The notes: generated from the letters alone by a model not told the origin. A stretch of 64,000 nucleotides of DNA from Oceanobacillus kimchii X50 (GCF_000340475.1 NZ_CM001792.1:2275458-2339457); one strand, 5' to 3'; counted from the stretch's first letter, positions 1-9,295 are shown. Program-made: numbers and translations.

Positions 1-229
1 CCATTGTCATTATTTTAGCTAACTCTTCTTGATGTTCTGTAATTAATGTATTCCATTTCATTAACAACTCACTTCGTTCATAAGCCGTAAGTTTGGACCA
101 ATCATTGAAAGCTTCAGATGCTTGATCAATAGCTTCTCTTGCTTCAACTTTACCTCCACGCTCAACACGATCAATCACTTCACCTGTTGCCGGATTTGTC
201 ACTTCAATCCATTCTTTCATTATTGCCAT
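1..229 (-). CDS. Aldehyde dehydrogenase, N-terminal part (probably succinate-semialdehyde dehydrogenase)
   Basis: Only the first 76 codons are inside the window; the gene runs off the left edge. The protein opens MAIMKEWIEVTNPATGEVID and continues with the helical region typical of NAD(P)-dependent aldehyde dehydrogenases, including A-Y-E-R-S-E-L-L-M-K-W followed by H-Q-E-E-L-A. This pattern, with a Trp after the LL-K pair, resembles GabD-type enzymes, which oxidise succinate semialdehyde to succinate. The catalytic Cys and Glu would lie outside the window, so the substrate is an inference. The start at 229 is preceded by AGGAGG with about 8 bases spacing; an in-frame ATG at 220 is less well placed. 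Confidence 0.8.
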   Translation of the reverse strand, partial: MAIMKEWIEVTNPATGEVIDRVERGGKVEAREAIDQASEAFNDWSKLTAYERSELLMKWNTLITEHQEELAKIMTM

Positions 230-448
230 ACTTGTAACCTCCTATATATTTCTATTCATTTTCTGTACTCTATTATACCTTTTCCCTTATTTCCATACGA
301 TGTAATCGTTCGACAATAAATGATAATAAATTAGATATAAACATAATGTACTAGTAAGCTGGAATCTATTTTTAGGTGGATACCTATTCTGGACGTATCT
401 AGGATTAGTATATAAGTTTATTTGTATTGTCCTTAACAGTTATCTATC

Positions 449-483
449 AAAAAAGGCCCAAATCTTATAAAAGAATTGGACCT
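449..483 (-). terminator. Intrinsic terminator of mvaS
   Basis: Read on the minus strand, a 13-bp stem with one mismatch and one G-U pair and a 4-base loop is followed by six Ts. It lies about 35 bases after the mvaS stop. The rest of 230-518 shows no gene; a TATAAT-like box for the aldehyde dehydrogenase may sit at 272-277 but lacks a good -35. Confidence 0.8.
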
Positions 484-518
484 CTACGTTCATTTTTTTA
501 TTTAATGCCTTAAAAAAT

Positions 519-1685
519 TTATTTCACTTGATATACGCGTTGATGATTTTGCATTCCTGTCAGACAAATTTCAGCTGGGTCTTCATTTGTTGACCATTCA
601 GCGACTGAACCATCTGTTGGGATTTGTTGTTCAAAGATTTTTTCATATTCGGAAACAGATATTTTTTGGCGTTTTTCAAACATAGCATTATGTTCTGTAT
701 GGTGTAGTTGTTTTTCAAAACCTTCTTGTAATATACCAGAGAAAAATTCTCCCACAGCACCAGAACCATAACTATACATTCCAATTTTATCGCCAGCTTT
801 TAATTCCTCACTGTTTTCCAATAATGAGAGTAGACTCAAATAAAGTGAACCTGTATAGATATTTCCTATATTGCGATTATATTGGGTACTTAATTGATAT
901 TGGTCCTTCAAACGCGTTTGAGTTTCTTCCCCAACCTCATCCAATACTGTACGCAAAGCTTTCAATCCCATTTTCGTATAAGGTAAATGAAAACAAATTG
1001 CTGCAAAATCTTCTAAGCTGCGGTCTGTTTGCTCTTTGTATGAATTCCATACTTTTTGAAAAAATGCAATATACTGTTCGTTGGAGTACTTTCCATCAAC
1101 AAATGCTGTATCCGAGTACACAGGTCTCCAGAAATCCATAATATCGTCAGTATAATAGGTACTTTCTTGTTCAATTTCCATTATTCTTGGCTCAGCAGAA
1201 ATTAATAGCGCAACTGCACCGGCTCCTTGTGTCGATTCTCCAGGAGTCTTTAATCCATATCGTGCAATATCCGATCCTAATACTAATACTTTTCGATTTG
1301 GGTTTAAAGCTATATGTCCTCTTGCCATCTGAATACCTGCTGTTGCACCATAACAAGCTTGTTTCAATTCAATAGCTCGTGCATGTGGTTGCAATCCCAA
1401 TAACTGATGTACATTTACTGCAGCTGATTTGGAATGATCAATACCTGATTCTGTACCAAAAATAACCATATCAATATCTTGTTTATCAGTATCGTCTAAT
1501 ATTTGTGCCGCTGCATTCGCAGCTAACGTAACTGTATCTTGTGTAATGGGCGACACTGCCATTTTTTCTTGGCCAATACCTATTGTAAATTTTTCTGGTT
1601 CAACTCCACGCTCTTTTGCTAGTTCATTCATATCTAAATATAAATGTGGAGCATAAAAACCAATTTTATCTATTCCTATCTTCAA
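519..1685 (-). CDS. mvaS: Hydroxymethylglutaryl-CoA synthase
   Basis: Condenses acetyl-CoA with acetoacetyl-CoA to give HMG-CoA, the second step of the mevalonate route to isoprenoids. The thiolase-fold signature is clear. With the TTG start at 1685 the protein is 388 aa, the length I recall for Staphylococcus aureus MvaS, and the catalytic residues fall at Glu79 (GTESGID), Cys111 (LKQACYGATAG) and His233 (CFHLPYTKMG), as in that enzyme. The TTG has GGAG 7 bases upstream, while the in-frame ATG at 1691 is almost on top of it, so TTG is preferred. No other mevalonate gene or polyketide gene is nearby. The gene is monocistronic and has its own terminator. A PksG-like beta-branching role is the alternative, but context does not support it. 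Confidence 0.93.
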   Translation of the reverse strand: MKIGIDKIGFYAPHLYLDMNELAKERGVEPEKFTIGIGQEKMAVSPITQDTVTLAANAAAQILDDTDKQDIDMVIFGTESGIDHSKSAAVNVHQLLGLQPHARAIELKQACYGATAGIQMARGHIALNPNRKVLVLGSDIARYGLKTPGESTQGAGAVALLISAEPRIMEIEQESTYYTDDIMDFWRPVYSDTAFVDGKYSNEQYIAFFQKVWNSYKEQTDRSLEDFAAICFHLPYTKMGLKALRTVLDEVGEETQTRLKDQYQLSTQYNRNIGNIYTGSLYLSLLSLLENSEELKAGDKIGMYSYGSGAVGEFFSGILQEGFEKQLHHTEHNAMFEKRQKISVSEYEKIFEQQIPTDGSVAEWSTNEDPAEICLTGMQNHQRVYQVK

Positions 1686-1806
1686 TGTCATTCTCCTTCA
1701 CTATTACAACTTGTCTTATACATCTATTTCTAATAAAATGCTCGAAATCTAATACTTAAATGATAATATAACCTTTCTCTAAAAATCAACTAAGTTAGCT
1801 ATCCTC

Positions 1807-2472
1807 TTATTTTCTTTTGTTAATTTCCAATGTACTTTCAATTTGTATACCTTGAATTGCTTGTGTCGCTAAATGATCAGCTTCCTTATTATTCTTTCTT
1901 GATATAACTTGATAATCAGGTTGAATTCCAAGTTGTTCTACTTTAATTTCAATACGTTCTATCCATCTTTGAAGATTCTCTTCATAACAAGGCCACTCTT
2001 CATTCAACTGATGAATAACTACCATAGAGTCTCCTTTAAAAGTAATCGACTGATTTGTAGCCCCCATTTCCTCGAGTATCTCTAAACTATGATATAATCC
2101 GGCATATTCCGCTTCATTATTGTTATCTAACTGCTCTAATTTTACGTTCTTTCTATGTCGAAAGTATTTATTGTTCTTTTCAAAATAAATAACTACTCCA
2201 ACACCTGCAATCAAATCATTTCTATCATAGCCCCCATCAAAATAAACCAAAATATGATGTGGCTCCTCTTCCACTTGGGCTACTAGACGTTTTAATTCTT
2301 TGATCGTCCAAGTTCGGTCAAGGTCGTCTATTGCATATAAATTTTGAACGGACCGCTCTTTTTCTAACTTCTCTGCAATTATAACGCTATCTTCTATACG
2401 CATTTCATCTGACAGGAAATTTATCTCCATTTCTTTTCCAGCTCGATACATATATGCTAACCGTATATTCAC
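1807..2472 (-). CDS. RNase H-like protein (reverse-transcriptase-like / YpeP type)
   Basis: About 221 aa. The C-terminal two thirds is an RNase H fold with all acidic positions present: Asp in YFDGGYD (about residue 79), Glu in NNNEAEYAGL (about 120), Asp in FKGDSMVV (about 148) and Asp in NNKEADHLAT (about 199). These suggest a metal-dependent nuclease acting on RNA in hybrids, but the true substrate is not shown. The first 70 residues are of unknown function. I chose the GTG at 2472 because GGTGGGG lies 5 bases upstream; an ATG at 2493 adds seven residues but has only a weak ribosome binding site. It stands alone between mvaS and sbcC. The closest recalled relatives are Bacillus YpeP-type proteins. 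Confidence 0.75.
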   Translation of the reverse strand: MNIRLAYMYRAGKEMEINFLSDEMRIEDSVIIAEKLEKERSVQNLYAIDDLDRTWTIKELKRLVAQVEEEPHHILVYFDGGYDRNDLIAGVGVVIYFEKNNKYFRHRKNVKLEQLDNNNEAEYAGLYHSLEILEEMGATNQSITFKGDSMVVIHQLNEEWPCYEENLQRWIERIEIKVEQLGIQPDYQVISRKNNKEADHLATQAIQGIQIESTLEINKRK

Positions 2473-2525
2473 TTTATCCCCACCAATCATCATTTAATTT
2501 CCATCTTAGTCTTTTCCCAAAATGT

Positions 2526-2553
2526 GAAAAAAGATCGGAAATCCGATCTTTTA
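2526..2553 (-). terminator. Terminator overlapping the sbcC stop codon
   Basis: A perfect palindromic stem (AAAGATCGGA / TCCGATCTTT) with a minimal loop and T-runs on both sides. The stop codon of sbcC is part of the downstream edge of the hairpin, so transcription stops right at the end of the operon. Confidence 0.85.
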
Positions 2554-5500
2554 TTTCACAATTAAATTTGTATGACTATACCCTTCTTTCGTCTTTTTCA
2601 CTTCAATGGTAGCAGGTAATATGTCTTTTAATTCTTGGACGTGCGATATTACACCGATTAATCTTCCAGACTTTTGTAGTTGTACTAACGTATCTATTGC
2701 CTTCGTTAATGATTCCTCATCCAATGAGCCAAAGCCTTCATCAATAAACATTGTTTGGATCATAACATTACCTTGAAAACTTTGAATTACATCAGACATG
2801 CCTAAAGCTAGACAAAGAGAGGCATTAAATTTTTCACCGCCGGACAACGTTTTAACATCTCTTGTTTGACCAGTATATGTATCATAAACATCTAAAGCAA
2901 GTCCACTTTGTCGACCATGAGATTCTTGTCGATCACTTCTAGTTAAATAAAATTGTCCATTAGATAAGTCTTTTAACCGATAATTAGCAGCTTCGATAAT
3001 CTGTTCTAGATATTCCATTTGTAAATACCTTTCAAAAGAAACCTTCTTCTGATTTTGTCCACGTAATACATCATAAATCTCTGTAATCACCATTAAATTA
3101 TTTTCTGTTTCTGCAACTTCATTGTGTAATACTTCCATTCGATCTTTAATTGAATAAATTTCTTGGTTATACTTTTTAAGTGTATTTAATTGATTTAAAT
3201 TTTGTTCAAAATCACGTTTTAAATCCCTAAGTCTTTCTTCTAAGTAGCCAAGATCTTGTTTTTCTTCTTTCGCTAAAGTTGCTTCTAATTCTTTAATTTG
3301 ACTGTCTAATTGTTGCTTTTCCTGGTTATACATTTCAACTTGTTGTTTATGCTCAACATATATATTTTCTTCTAATTTCGCTTCGTGGTATGTTCCTAAA
3401 GTAAAACCAGCTTCACTCACTTTTTGTTCAAATGTTTTGTTGGCTTTTTCTACTTGTTTATTCAGTTCTGTTATTTGTTTTTGATAATTCTTTACCTCAG
3501 AACGGATTTCCAAATGCCATTGTGTAATTTGCTGATATTGTTGTTGAATATCCTTCCATGCTTGATCCATTTCTTGTTTTTGTTGTTTTTGATTACGTAA
3601 ATTTGCTTTCAGTTCCGATAACTGATGAAACTCTTCTGGCACTTGTCTCTTTTTCTCTGTATGGCTAGCCTGCTTTGTTTGTATCAAAGCAAATAGATCT
3701 TGATATTTTTGCTTTAGATGTTCAAATGCTTCTTTATTCTCTTTATCTTCTTGTTTTTGTTGCTCTAATCTTTCTTCGTATTGGTTTCGTTTCTCTTTTG
3801 CCTGCTCAATTTCCTTTTCTTTTTCAGCTAATTGTTTGCCTTCTTGTACAATTTCATTGAAAGTTTTAGATGGTTCGTCCAGTAATACCCCCCATTCATT
3901 AAGTTCAGTAAACACTTCATTCAAAGAAGATTTATTTGAAGATAGCGCAACTTGTTGTTCCTGCCAAGAATGATTTTTTTCTTCCATTTGATTCTGAAGG
4001 GACTCTAACGCTTCTTTCGTAATCGGTTGTTTTTCCATAGAAGCTTTTTTAGGATGTGCAGTACTTCCACAAACTGGGCATTCCACTCCATCATGTAAAT
4101 GTGAAGCCAATACAAATGCTTGGTTATTTATCCAATTTTGTTCCATTTCTTGATATTGTTTTTTACTATTTTCATAAGCCTTTTTTGTTTGTTGATACTT
4201 GTATTGAATATTCGATTCTTCTTTTTGTAAACTAATCAACCTTTGAAGTAACTTTCCAATTTGCCTTAATTCAGTTAATCGCTTATTTAACTCGGAAGCT
4301 TTCTCAACTTGTTTTGTTAATTCCTTTATTTTTTCAGCTAAGCTTTCTTGTTCCTTCTCTCTTCTATCAAGTAACTGTCTGTCCTCACGTATCTTATGCT
4401 CCTGTTGATTAATCTGATTATTTAAAGAATTAATTTCATTTCTTTCAGAGTCCAGCTGCTCAACTATAGGAAGATACGATTCCAGTTGATTTATATAGAT
4501 CGATACTTTTTCTCGCTGTTCGCTCTTTTCTTCTTCTTTTTTATATTGTGAGGTGACTAATTTTAGTTGTTCAGAAGCTTGTTGTTCTTTTTTAGTCAGT
4601 GTTTTTAGCTGAATCTCCTTTTCTTGTAGTTGTTTTTGGTAGTTTAATACATATTGCTCTGACGGCTCAATTCGCTGAGCTAGTTCAGCTGCTTTTAATT
4701 GATTTTCCAATTGGTGTATATCTGCTTCCTTATTCATTAACTCCTGACTATGAAGTTTTTTCACTCGAAGTTGATCAAACTGTTCATTTATATGCTTTGC
4801 CGCATAATATTCCTTCAGTGCAGTATCATGATTCTTATAGCTAGAAATGTATTGTTGGTTTTTCTTTTCGATTTCGTGTTGATAATATACTTTTTCATCA
4901 TTCATCGCTTCTAGAACCTGCTGTACATTATAATACTCTGCTTGAAATACATCTTGTAATTTGGAATTCTCACGGAGTGGAAAAATAGAAGAAATTTGCT
5001 TCATTGTTTGATCTAACTGATCCGATACTCGATTATACGATTGTTCAAAAGTACTTTTTTTCTGACGCAATATTTCATTCATATACTTATAATGTTCTGT
5101 TTTAAATAACCTTCTTAATATTGCTTCTTTATTCTCCGTTTCTGAGGTTAATAGTTTTCGAAATTCACCTTGAGGTAGCATGACTATTTGTTTAAATTGA
5201 TCTTGTGTCAGACCTATTAGCTCTTCAATCTTTTTATCTATCTCACTTACAATCTGTCTGTCTACTATCGAAATTTCTTGTAGATCCGTTATTTCAAATA
5301 GTTCATACTTCTCACCGGTCTTTGTTTTATTTCCTTTTTTTATGTGACCAGGCTGACGTAATACTCGATAGATTTTCTCTTTAATCGTAAAGACCAATTC
5401 TACGGATGTGTGTACGTGATCCTCTGCAAAATCACTTCGAAGTAATCGGTTATCTTCTCGATCGGATCCGCTAGCTCTACCATATAAAGCAAAGGCAATT

Positions 5501-5640
5501 CCATCAAATATCGTTGTTTTTCCTGCTCCTGTATTGCCTGATATAGAAAAAAGCTGTACGTCACCTAATTTGGTAAAGTCAATTATTTCTGTATCTTTAT
5601 AAGGTCCAAAAGCAGTTAATTTAAGATATAATGGTCGCAA
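2551..5640 (-). CDS. sbcC: Exonuclease subunit SbcC
   Basis: 1029 aa, an SMC/Rad50-type ATPase that partners SbcD to open hairpins and protein-blocked DNA ends. Walker A is GNTGAGKTT (about 35-43), followed by a long coiled coil rich in Gln, Glu and Lys, a zinc-hook CPVCG at 521-525, a second coiled coil, the ABC signature LSGGEKF and Walker B with FIDEGFGSLDE near the C-terminus. The start is TTG at 5640 with GGAGG 8 bases upstream. It lies 15 bases after sbcD, so the two form an operon ending at the terminator at 2526-2553. Length and domain order are normal for the family. Confidence 0.95.
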   Translation of the reverse strand: MRPLYLKLTAFGPYKDTEIIDFTKLGDVQLFSISGNTGAGKTTIFDGIAFALYGRASGSDREDNRLLRSDFAEDHVHTSVELVFTIKEKIYRVLRQPGHIKKGNKTKTGEKYELFEITDLQEISIVDRQIVSEIDKKIEELIGLTQDQFKQIVMLPQGEFRKLLTSETENKEAILRRLFKTEHYKYMNEILRQKKSTFEQSYNRVSDQLDQTMKQISSIFPLRENSKLQDVFQAEYYNVQQVLEAMNDEKVYYQHEIEKKNQQYISSYKNHDTALKEYYAAKHINEQFDQLRVKKLHSQELMNKEADIHQLENQLKAAELAQRIEPSEQYVLNYQKQLQEKEIQLKTLTKKEQQASEQLKLVTSQYKKEEEKSEQREKVSIYINQLESYLPIVEQLDSERNEINSLNNQINQQEHKIREDRQLLDRREKEQESLAEKIKELTKQVEKASELNKRLTELRQIGKLLQRLISLQKEESNIQYKYQQTKKAYENSKKQYQEMEQNWINNQAFVLASHLHDGVECPVCGSTAHPKKASMEKQPITKEALESLQNQMEEKNHSWQEQQVALSSNKSSLNEVFTELNEWGVLLDEPSKTFNEIVQEGKQLAEKEKEIEQAKEKRNQYEERLEQQKQEDKENKEAFEHLKQKYQDLFALIQTKQASHTEKKRQVPEEFHQLSELKANLRNQKQQKQEMDQAWKDIQQQYQQITQWHLEIRSEVKNYQKQITELNKQVEKANKTFEQKVSEAGFTLGTYHEAKLEENIYVEHKQQVEMYNQEKQQLDSQIKELEATLAKEEKQDLGYLEERLRDLKRDFEQNLNQLNTLKKYNQEIYSIKDRMEVLHNEVAETENNLMVITEIYDVLRGQNQKKVSFERYLQMEYLEQIIEAANYRLKDLSNGQFYLTRSDRQESHGRQSGLALDVYDTYTGQTRDVKTLSGGEKFNASLCLALGMSDVIQSFQGNVMIQTMFIDEGFGSLDEESLTKAIDTLVQLQKSGRLIGVISHVQELKDILPATIEVKKTKEGYSHTNLIVK

Positions 5641-5655
5641 TATTTACACCTCCAT

Positions 5656-6819
5656 TCACTTCGCCTTGACTTCTTTATGTTCTTCTTTATTTAATTCATC
5701 CATTATTGTTTTAATAATTTCAATTGCCTCTTCTGAAGGTCCTTCACCTTTTACTTCTTTATAAAAAGCATGGAAAAGTTCCATTTCATTCATTTTTGTC
5801 TTCGGTATTGAATCTTCATCTTTCAAAGAAATTGGTGAAACTTGAGCTCGTTCAACATGCATTGCATTTGGATAGATTGAGCGGACTTTTTCCATTGGCG
5901 ATAATACTGGAGTCTGATCCATTAATTGAACAAACACATAATCATCGCTTCGGTTTTCATTAAAAATTTGCTCTATCGTCATTTTCACACGACGCATATC
6001 TCTAAGTGGATATAAGTGCCTTTTCTCAACACAGACTTCCCCATTTTCAGCCAACTCTACAATAAGAAAGCCTTTTTTATGATTTTCTTCTGATATAGAA
6101 TATTTCAAAGGAGATCCAGAATAACGGATTTTTTCATCTAATACATAATGCGCTTGATGGAGATGTCCCAGTGCTGTATAGTCAAATATTTTAAAATGAT
6201 GTGCATCTACATATTCTGCTCCACCTATGGAAAGCGGACGTTCCGAATCACTTGTATTCTCACGTTCTTCACCAAATGGCGTGACAAAAGCATGTCCAAT
6301 AGCGACATGCCTTGCATGAGGAGCCATATTTTCACGAATTTTATTTATTATATATTTTGCAGCATCATCATGTGTAATGATCTCGTCATTTTTAAAAATA
6401 GTGCGCACCGTACTAGGATCCGTATAAGGAATAAAATGAAAATGTACTTCCCCAAAAGAATCTTTCAAAATGACTGGTTCTAATTCTGTTGATAATTTAC
6501 CGGTAACATGGTAACCGTTCTCTTTCATTAATCCACTTCCAAAATGTAGCCTTCCAGGACTATCATGGTTTCCAGCAATTGCTAATACCGGAATATTAAG
6601 TCCATGGATTATTTTATCTAATGTCTTGTCTAATAAGTGTACTGCGTCAACTGGAGGAACTGCTCGATCATAGAGGTCTCCCGCAATAATTACTACATCC
6701 GGTTGTTCCTTTTCAACTTCCGCAACAAATTGATTTAGTATATAATTTTGGTCTTCTGTCATATAAATTCCTTGAACCAGCTTTCCCAAATGCCAATCTG
6801 CAGTATGGAATATTTTCAT
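5656..6819 (-). CDS. sbcD: Exonuclease subunit SbcD
   Basis: 387 aa metallophosphoesterase nuclease, the Mre11 equivalent. Motifs in order are DWHLGK (residues 8-13), GDLYDR (47-52), GNHDSPG (83-89), GHAFV and ALGHLHQAH, which together bind the two catalytic metals. The C-terminal part is the SbcC-binding region, ending in a Lys/Glu-rich tail. AGGAG precedes the ATG with normal spacing. It is the first gene of the sbcDC operon. In B. subtilis addAB lies next to these genes, but here the upstream neighbour is an EAL-domain gene. Confidence 0.95.
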   Translation of the reverse strand: MKIFHTADWHLGKLVQGIYMTEDQNYILNQFVAEVEKEQPDVVIIAGDLYDRAVPPVDAVHLLDKTLDKIIHGLNIPVLAIAGNHDSPGRLHFGSGLMKENGYHVTGKLSTELEPVILKDSFGEVHFHFIPYTDPSTVRTIFKNDEIITHDDAAKYIINKIRENMAPHARHVAIGHAFVTPFGEERENTSDSERPLSIGGAEYVDAHHFKIFDYTALGHLHQAHYVLDEKIRYSGSPLKYSISEENHKKGFLIVELAENGEVCVEKRHLYPLRDMRRVKMTIEQIFNENRSDDYVFVQLMDQTPVLSPMEKVRSIYPNAMHVERAQVSPISLKDEDSIPKTKMNEMELFHAFYKEVKGEGPSEEAIEIIKTIMDELNKEEHKEVKAK

Positions 6820-6897
6820 TATTTCACTCCTAGCATAAGTTCTTTTTTTGTATGTAACAGAAAGTAAAGTAATGACCTACTCTAACAACATTTAAGC

Positions 6898-6921
6898 GGG
6901 GGGGGGGGAATATAACCCCCC
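6898..6921 (-). terminator. G11/C6 homopolymer hairpin after the EAL gene
   Basis: On the plus strand a run of 11 G (6898-6908) is followed by AATATAA and six C (6916-6921). On the minus strand this is a GGGGGG/CCCCCC hairpin about 20 bases after the stop of the gene at 6940. There is no T-run, so terminator function is a guess. Confidence 0.45.
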
Positions 6922-6939
6922 ACTAATTTTAGCTCCCCT

Positions 6940-8157
6940 TTATAATAATCCTTCTTGCTCAAATAAATAACGATAAGGAATATCTAAAAATATATACCGT
7001 CCATCTGTAAGCGGATAAGAATATGTACGGATTAATTCCGACTTATCTATATCCGTATACAGATCAGAAAGTAAACCTTTCTTCTCTAAGTTCATCCTCA
7101 TTACATTTTCAAAGAAATAAGGTCGCCAACTCCAGTTTTTATTTAAACCTTCTTTAACCAGTTTCCACGTATCTTCTTGATCTTTTTCTGCGTTGGAAGA
7201 AAGTTGAATACCTTCCTCATTACAAATATAAACCCGAAATGCGAATTCTTTACATGCCTTACCTACATTTAATATAAATTCGTCATAGTTATCTGTTAAA
7301 GTCGATTGTGTTAAAATACTAGTAAACGTAGCATGTATTTTTTCTAGAAGTTCCAGTTGCGCTTTCCCCTTTTTTCGTTCATATGTAACGAATTGCTTAA
7401 AACTAACTTGAATGACTGATTTACAGCTATCAACTTCTACAAAATCATTTTGAGGATGAATTAAGTACCTACCTTGATAGTATTGGCCCCCACTTCTCCA
7501 TGCATAATTAAATTGATTATAATTATTAATTCCTTTAAACAGGAGAGACGCACCAATTTTGCGTGACAACATGGAAATTGCATGATAGACATCTTTGTAT
7601 AGATGAGGTAGTAAATCATCCTTTAGAAAACTTGTATCTACTTTTAATACATTTGGATGTAATGTAGCTAATTGGTCAAGGATACCATTTGGATTTTCCA
7701 GTTGAATACTAACTTTTACGCCTAATGTTTTTAAATATTTTATTAGGTTGGATAGTTGATCCATATCTTTAGGAAATGCAGTGTCTTTCACTTCTAATAT
7801 AATTTCATTTAATTTTAATCCTATTGATTGGTATTCTTCAAGTATTGCAAGTAATGCTTCACCGTTGTTTCGTACAAGTAAATCAGCGTCATAGTAGAAA
7901 GATAGAAAACTTTTATCTTGCTTTTCAAGCTTATTTTCTATAGCTTTACGCTGAAGATAAGTATTTACTTCAATACGAAATTCATCCGGAATGGATACAT
8001 CATCAAAAAACCAATCCATACGTTGTAACTTCCCATGCTTATTTTGAAAATAAGCAATCACTTCATATCCAATGATCATTTGCGTATCTGCGCTGACGAT
8101 CGCTTTATAATAAGGAAGTAATTGGTCCATATCTAACATTACATCTAACGGATCCAT
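6940..8157 (-). CDS. ykuI: YkuI-like EAL-domain protein, catalytically degenerate
   Basis: 405 aa, no membrane segment. Residues about 5-245 match the EAL (c-di-GMP phosphodiesterase) fold and residues about 250-400 match the PAS-like YkuI C-terminal domain (YKUI_C), with collinear segments I recall from B. subtilis YkuI (LLPYY, NWSWRPYF, MRMN, SDLY, IRT). Glu32 of the EAL loop, Glu122 and the Lys172-x-Asp174 pair remain. The Asn in the second motif is replaced (F-Y-Y-D), the metal Asp at 152 is Gln, the second Glu of the E-x-T-E motif is Asp, and the Glu of the final E-G-V-E-like motif is Lys. It is therefore probably a c-di-GMP sensor or an inactive relic, not an active phosphodiesterase. 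AAAGGGGG precedes the ATG. Confidence 0.85.
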   Translation of the reverse strand: MDPLDVMLDMDQLLPYYKAIVSADTQMIIGYEVIAYFQNKHGKLQRMDWFFDDVSIPDEFRIEVNTYLQRKAIENKLEKQDKSFLSFYYDADLLVRNNGEALLAILEEYQSIGLKLNEIILEVKDTAFPKDMDQLSNLIKYLKTLGVKVSIQLENPNGILDQLATLHPNVLKVDTSFLKDDLLPHLYKDVYHAISMLSRKIGASLLFKGINNYNQFNYAWRSGGQYYQGRYLIHPQNDFVEVDSCKSVIQVSFKQFVTYERKKGKAQLELLEKIHATFTSILTQSTLTDNYDEFILNVGKACKEFAFRVYICNEEGIQLSSNAEKDQEDTWKLVKEGLNKNWSWRPYFFENVMRMNLEKKGLLSDLYTDIDKSELIRTYSYPLTDGRYIFLDIPYRYLFEQEGLL

Positions 8158-8338
8158 ATCTAATCCCCCTTTAGACTATTATATCACAGCAAACAAGTAC
8201 CTCTCTTCCTTTTTAACTCATAATCATGTCAAGTGTTCTGTTACATTTTTTTTAGTTACCATACAAAATCCACATATTAATGAACATTTTGTGAAGCATT
8301 TCTCAAACTCTTGTTATTTTAGTTTACGAGTATTAATA

Positions 8339-8367
8339 TTGTCACTGACATGTTAACTTGATAGGAT
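8339..8367 (+). promoter_or_regulatory. Possible qox promoter
   Basis: TTGTCA at 8339-8344 and TAGGAT at 8362-8367 are separated by 17 bases, about 45 bases before the qoxA start. The match is moderate. The 253-bp divergent region 8158-8410 must also hold the promoter of the EAL gene, which I cannot place. Confidence 0.35.
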
Positions 8368-8410
8368 TTAGAATACTATCCATAAACATACCGATGAAAG
8401 GGGTATCTAC

Positions 8411-9295
8411 ATGAATAAAAAGTGGGCCTATATAATGTTATTAACAGCAACAGCCTTATTTTTAGCAGGTTGTGAACCATTACTCGTACTTGATCCTAAG
8501 GGGCCACAAGCAGCAACGACCGCAAATGTTATATGGATTTCAATTATAACGATGGCATTAATTGTAATTGTTGTGATGGTAATGCTAGCAATTGTTTTGT
8601 TTAAGTATAGAGCTTCAAAACAAAGTGACGATTATGAGCCACCACACATAGAAGGAAGTCCTGTTGTAGAAGGAATTATTGTTGGTGTTCCAGTATTAAT
8701 AGTAGCATTCTTAGCAGTTGTTTCTGTAATATCTACGTATCAAGTAGAGTCTGTACCAGAAGGGTATAAAGATGACGAACCTTTAGTTATTTATGCTTCA
8801 TCTTCAAACTGGAAATGGCATTTTAGTTATCCAGAACAAGACATTGAAACTGTAAACTATGTATTTATACCACAGGATAGAAATGTAGAATTTAGATTAT
8901 ATTCTCATAGTACAATCTCTAGTTTCTGGGTTCCTCAACTAGCTGGACAAAAATATGCGATGGCTGACATGGTAAATACATTGAATGTAGTCGCTGATCA
9001 TTCAGGCGATTTTGTAGGAAGAAACTCTAACTTTAATGGTGAAGGTTTTGCGGAAAATATGTTTAATGTAACAGTTATGCCTCATGACGAATTCGACACT
9101 TGGGTAGAGGAAATTCATGCTACAGCAGATCCTCTTACTGAAGAAAAATTTGAAGAAATATTAGAACCAGGTCATCTCGGTCAAATGACATTCACAGGAA
9201 CACATCAAGAATTTAAACCTGCTCCTGAAGGTGAGAACAGTCCACATAATCACGGACCATCCGATTCTAATGACGAAGGACACCATCATCACTAA
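8411..9295 (+). CDS. qoxA: Quinol oxidase subunit II
   Basis: 294 aa lipoprotein subunit of the aa3-type menaquinol oxidase. It has a lipoprotein signal peptide with lipobox LAGC (Cys21), two membrane helices (about 38-62 and 82-105) and an extracytoplasmic cupredoxin domain containing WKWHFSYP. The Cys-x-x-x-Cys of the CuA centre is absent, as expected for a quinol rather than cytochrome c oxidase. The tail is acidic and His-rich and ends in four His, which might bind metal. It is the first gene of qoxABCD; AAAGGGG precedes the ATG. Confidence 0.95.
   Translation: MNKKWAYIMLLTATALFLAGCEPLLVLDPKGPQAATTANVIWISIITMALIVIVVMVMLAIVLFKYRASKQSDDYEPPHIEGSPVVEGIIVGVPVLIVAFLAVVSVISTYQVESVPEGYKDDEPLVIYASSSNWKWHFSYPEQDIETVNYVFIPQDRNVEFRLYSHSTISSFWVPQLAGQKYAMADMVNTLNVVADHSGDFVGRNSNFNGEGFAENMFNVTVMPHDEFDTWVEEIHATADPLTEEKFEEILEPGHLGQMTFTGTHQEFKPAPEGENSPHNHGPSDSNDEGHHHH

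Noticed and set aside
122-319. 65-codon frame on the plus strand
   Set aside because: It is antisense to the aldehyde dehydrogenase and its upstream region, rich in Cys, His and Phe, and lacks a ribosome binding site.
3675-4844. Plus-strand frames inside sbcC
   Set aside because: Leu/Val/Phe-rich mirror images of the Gln/Lys/Glu-rich coiled coil; no ribosome binding sites.
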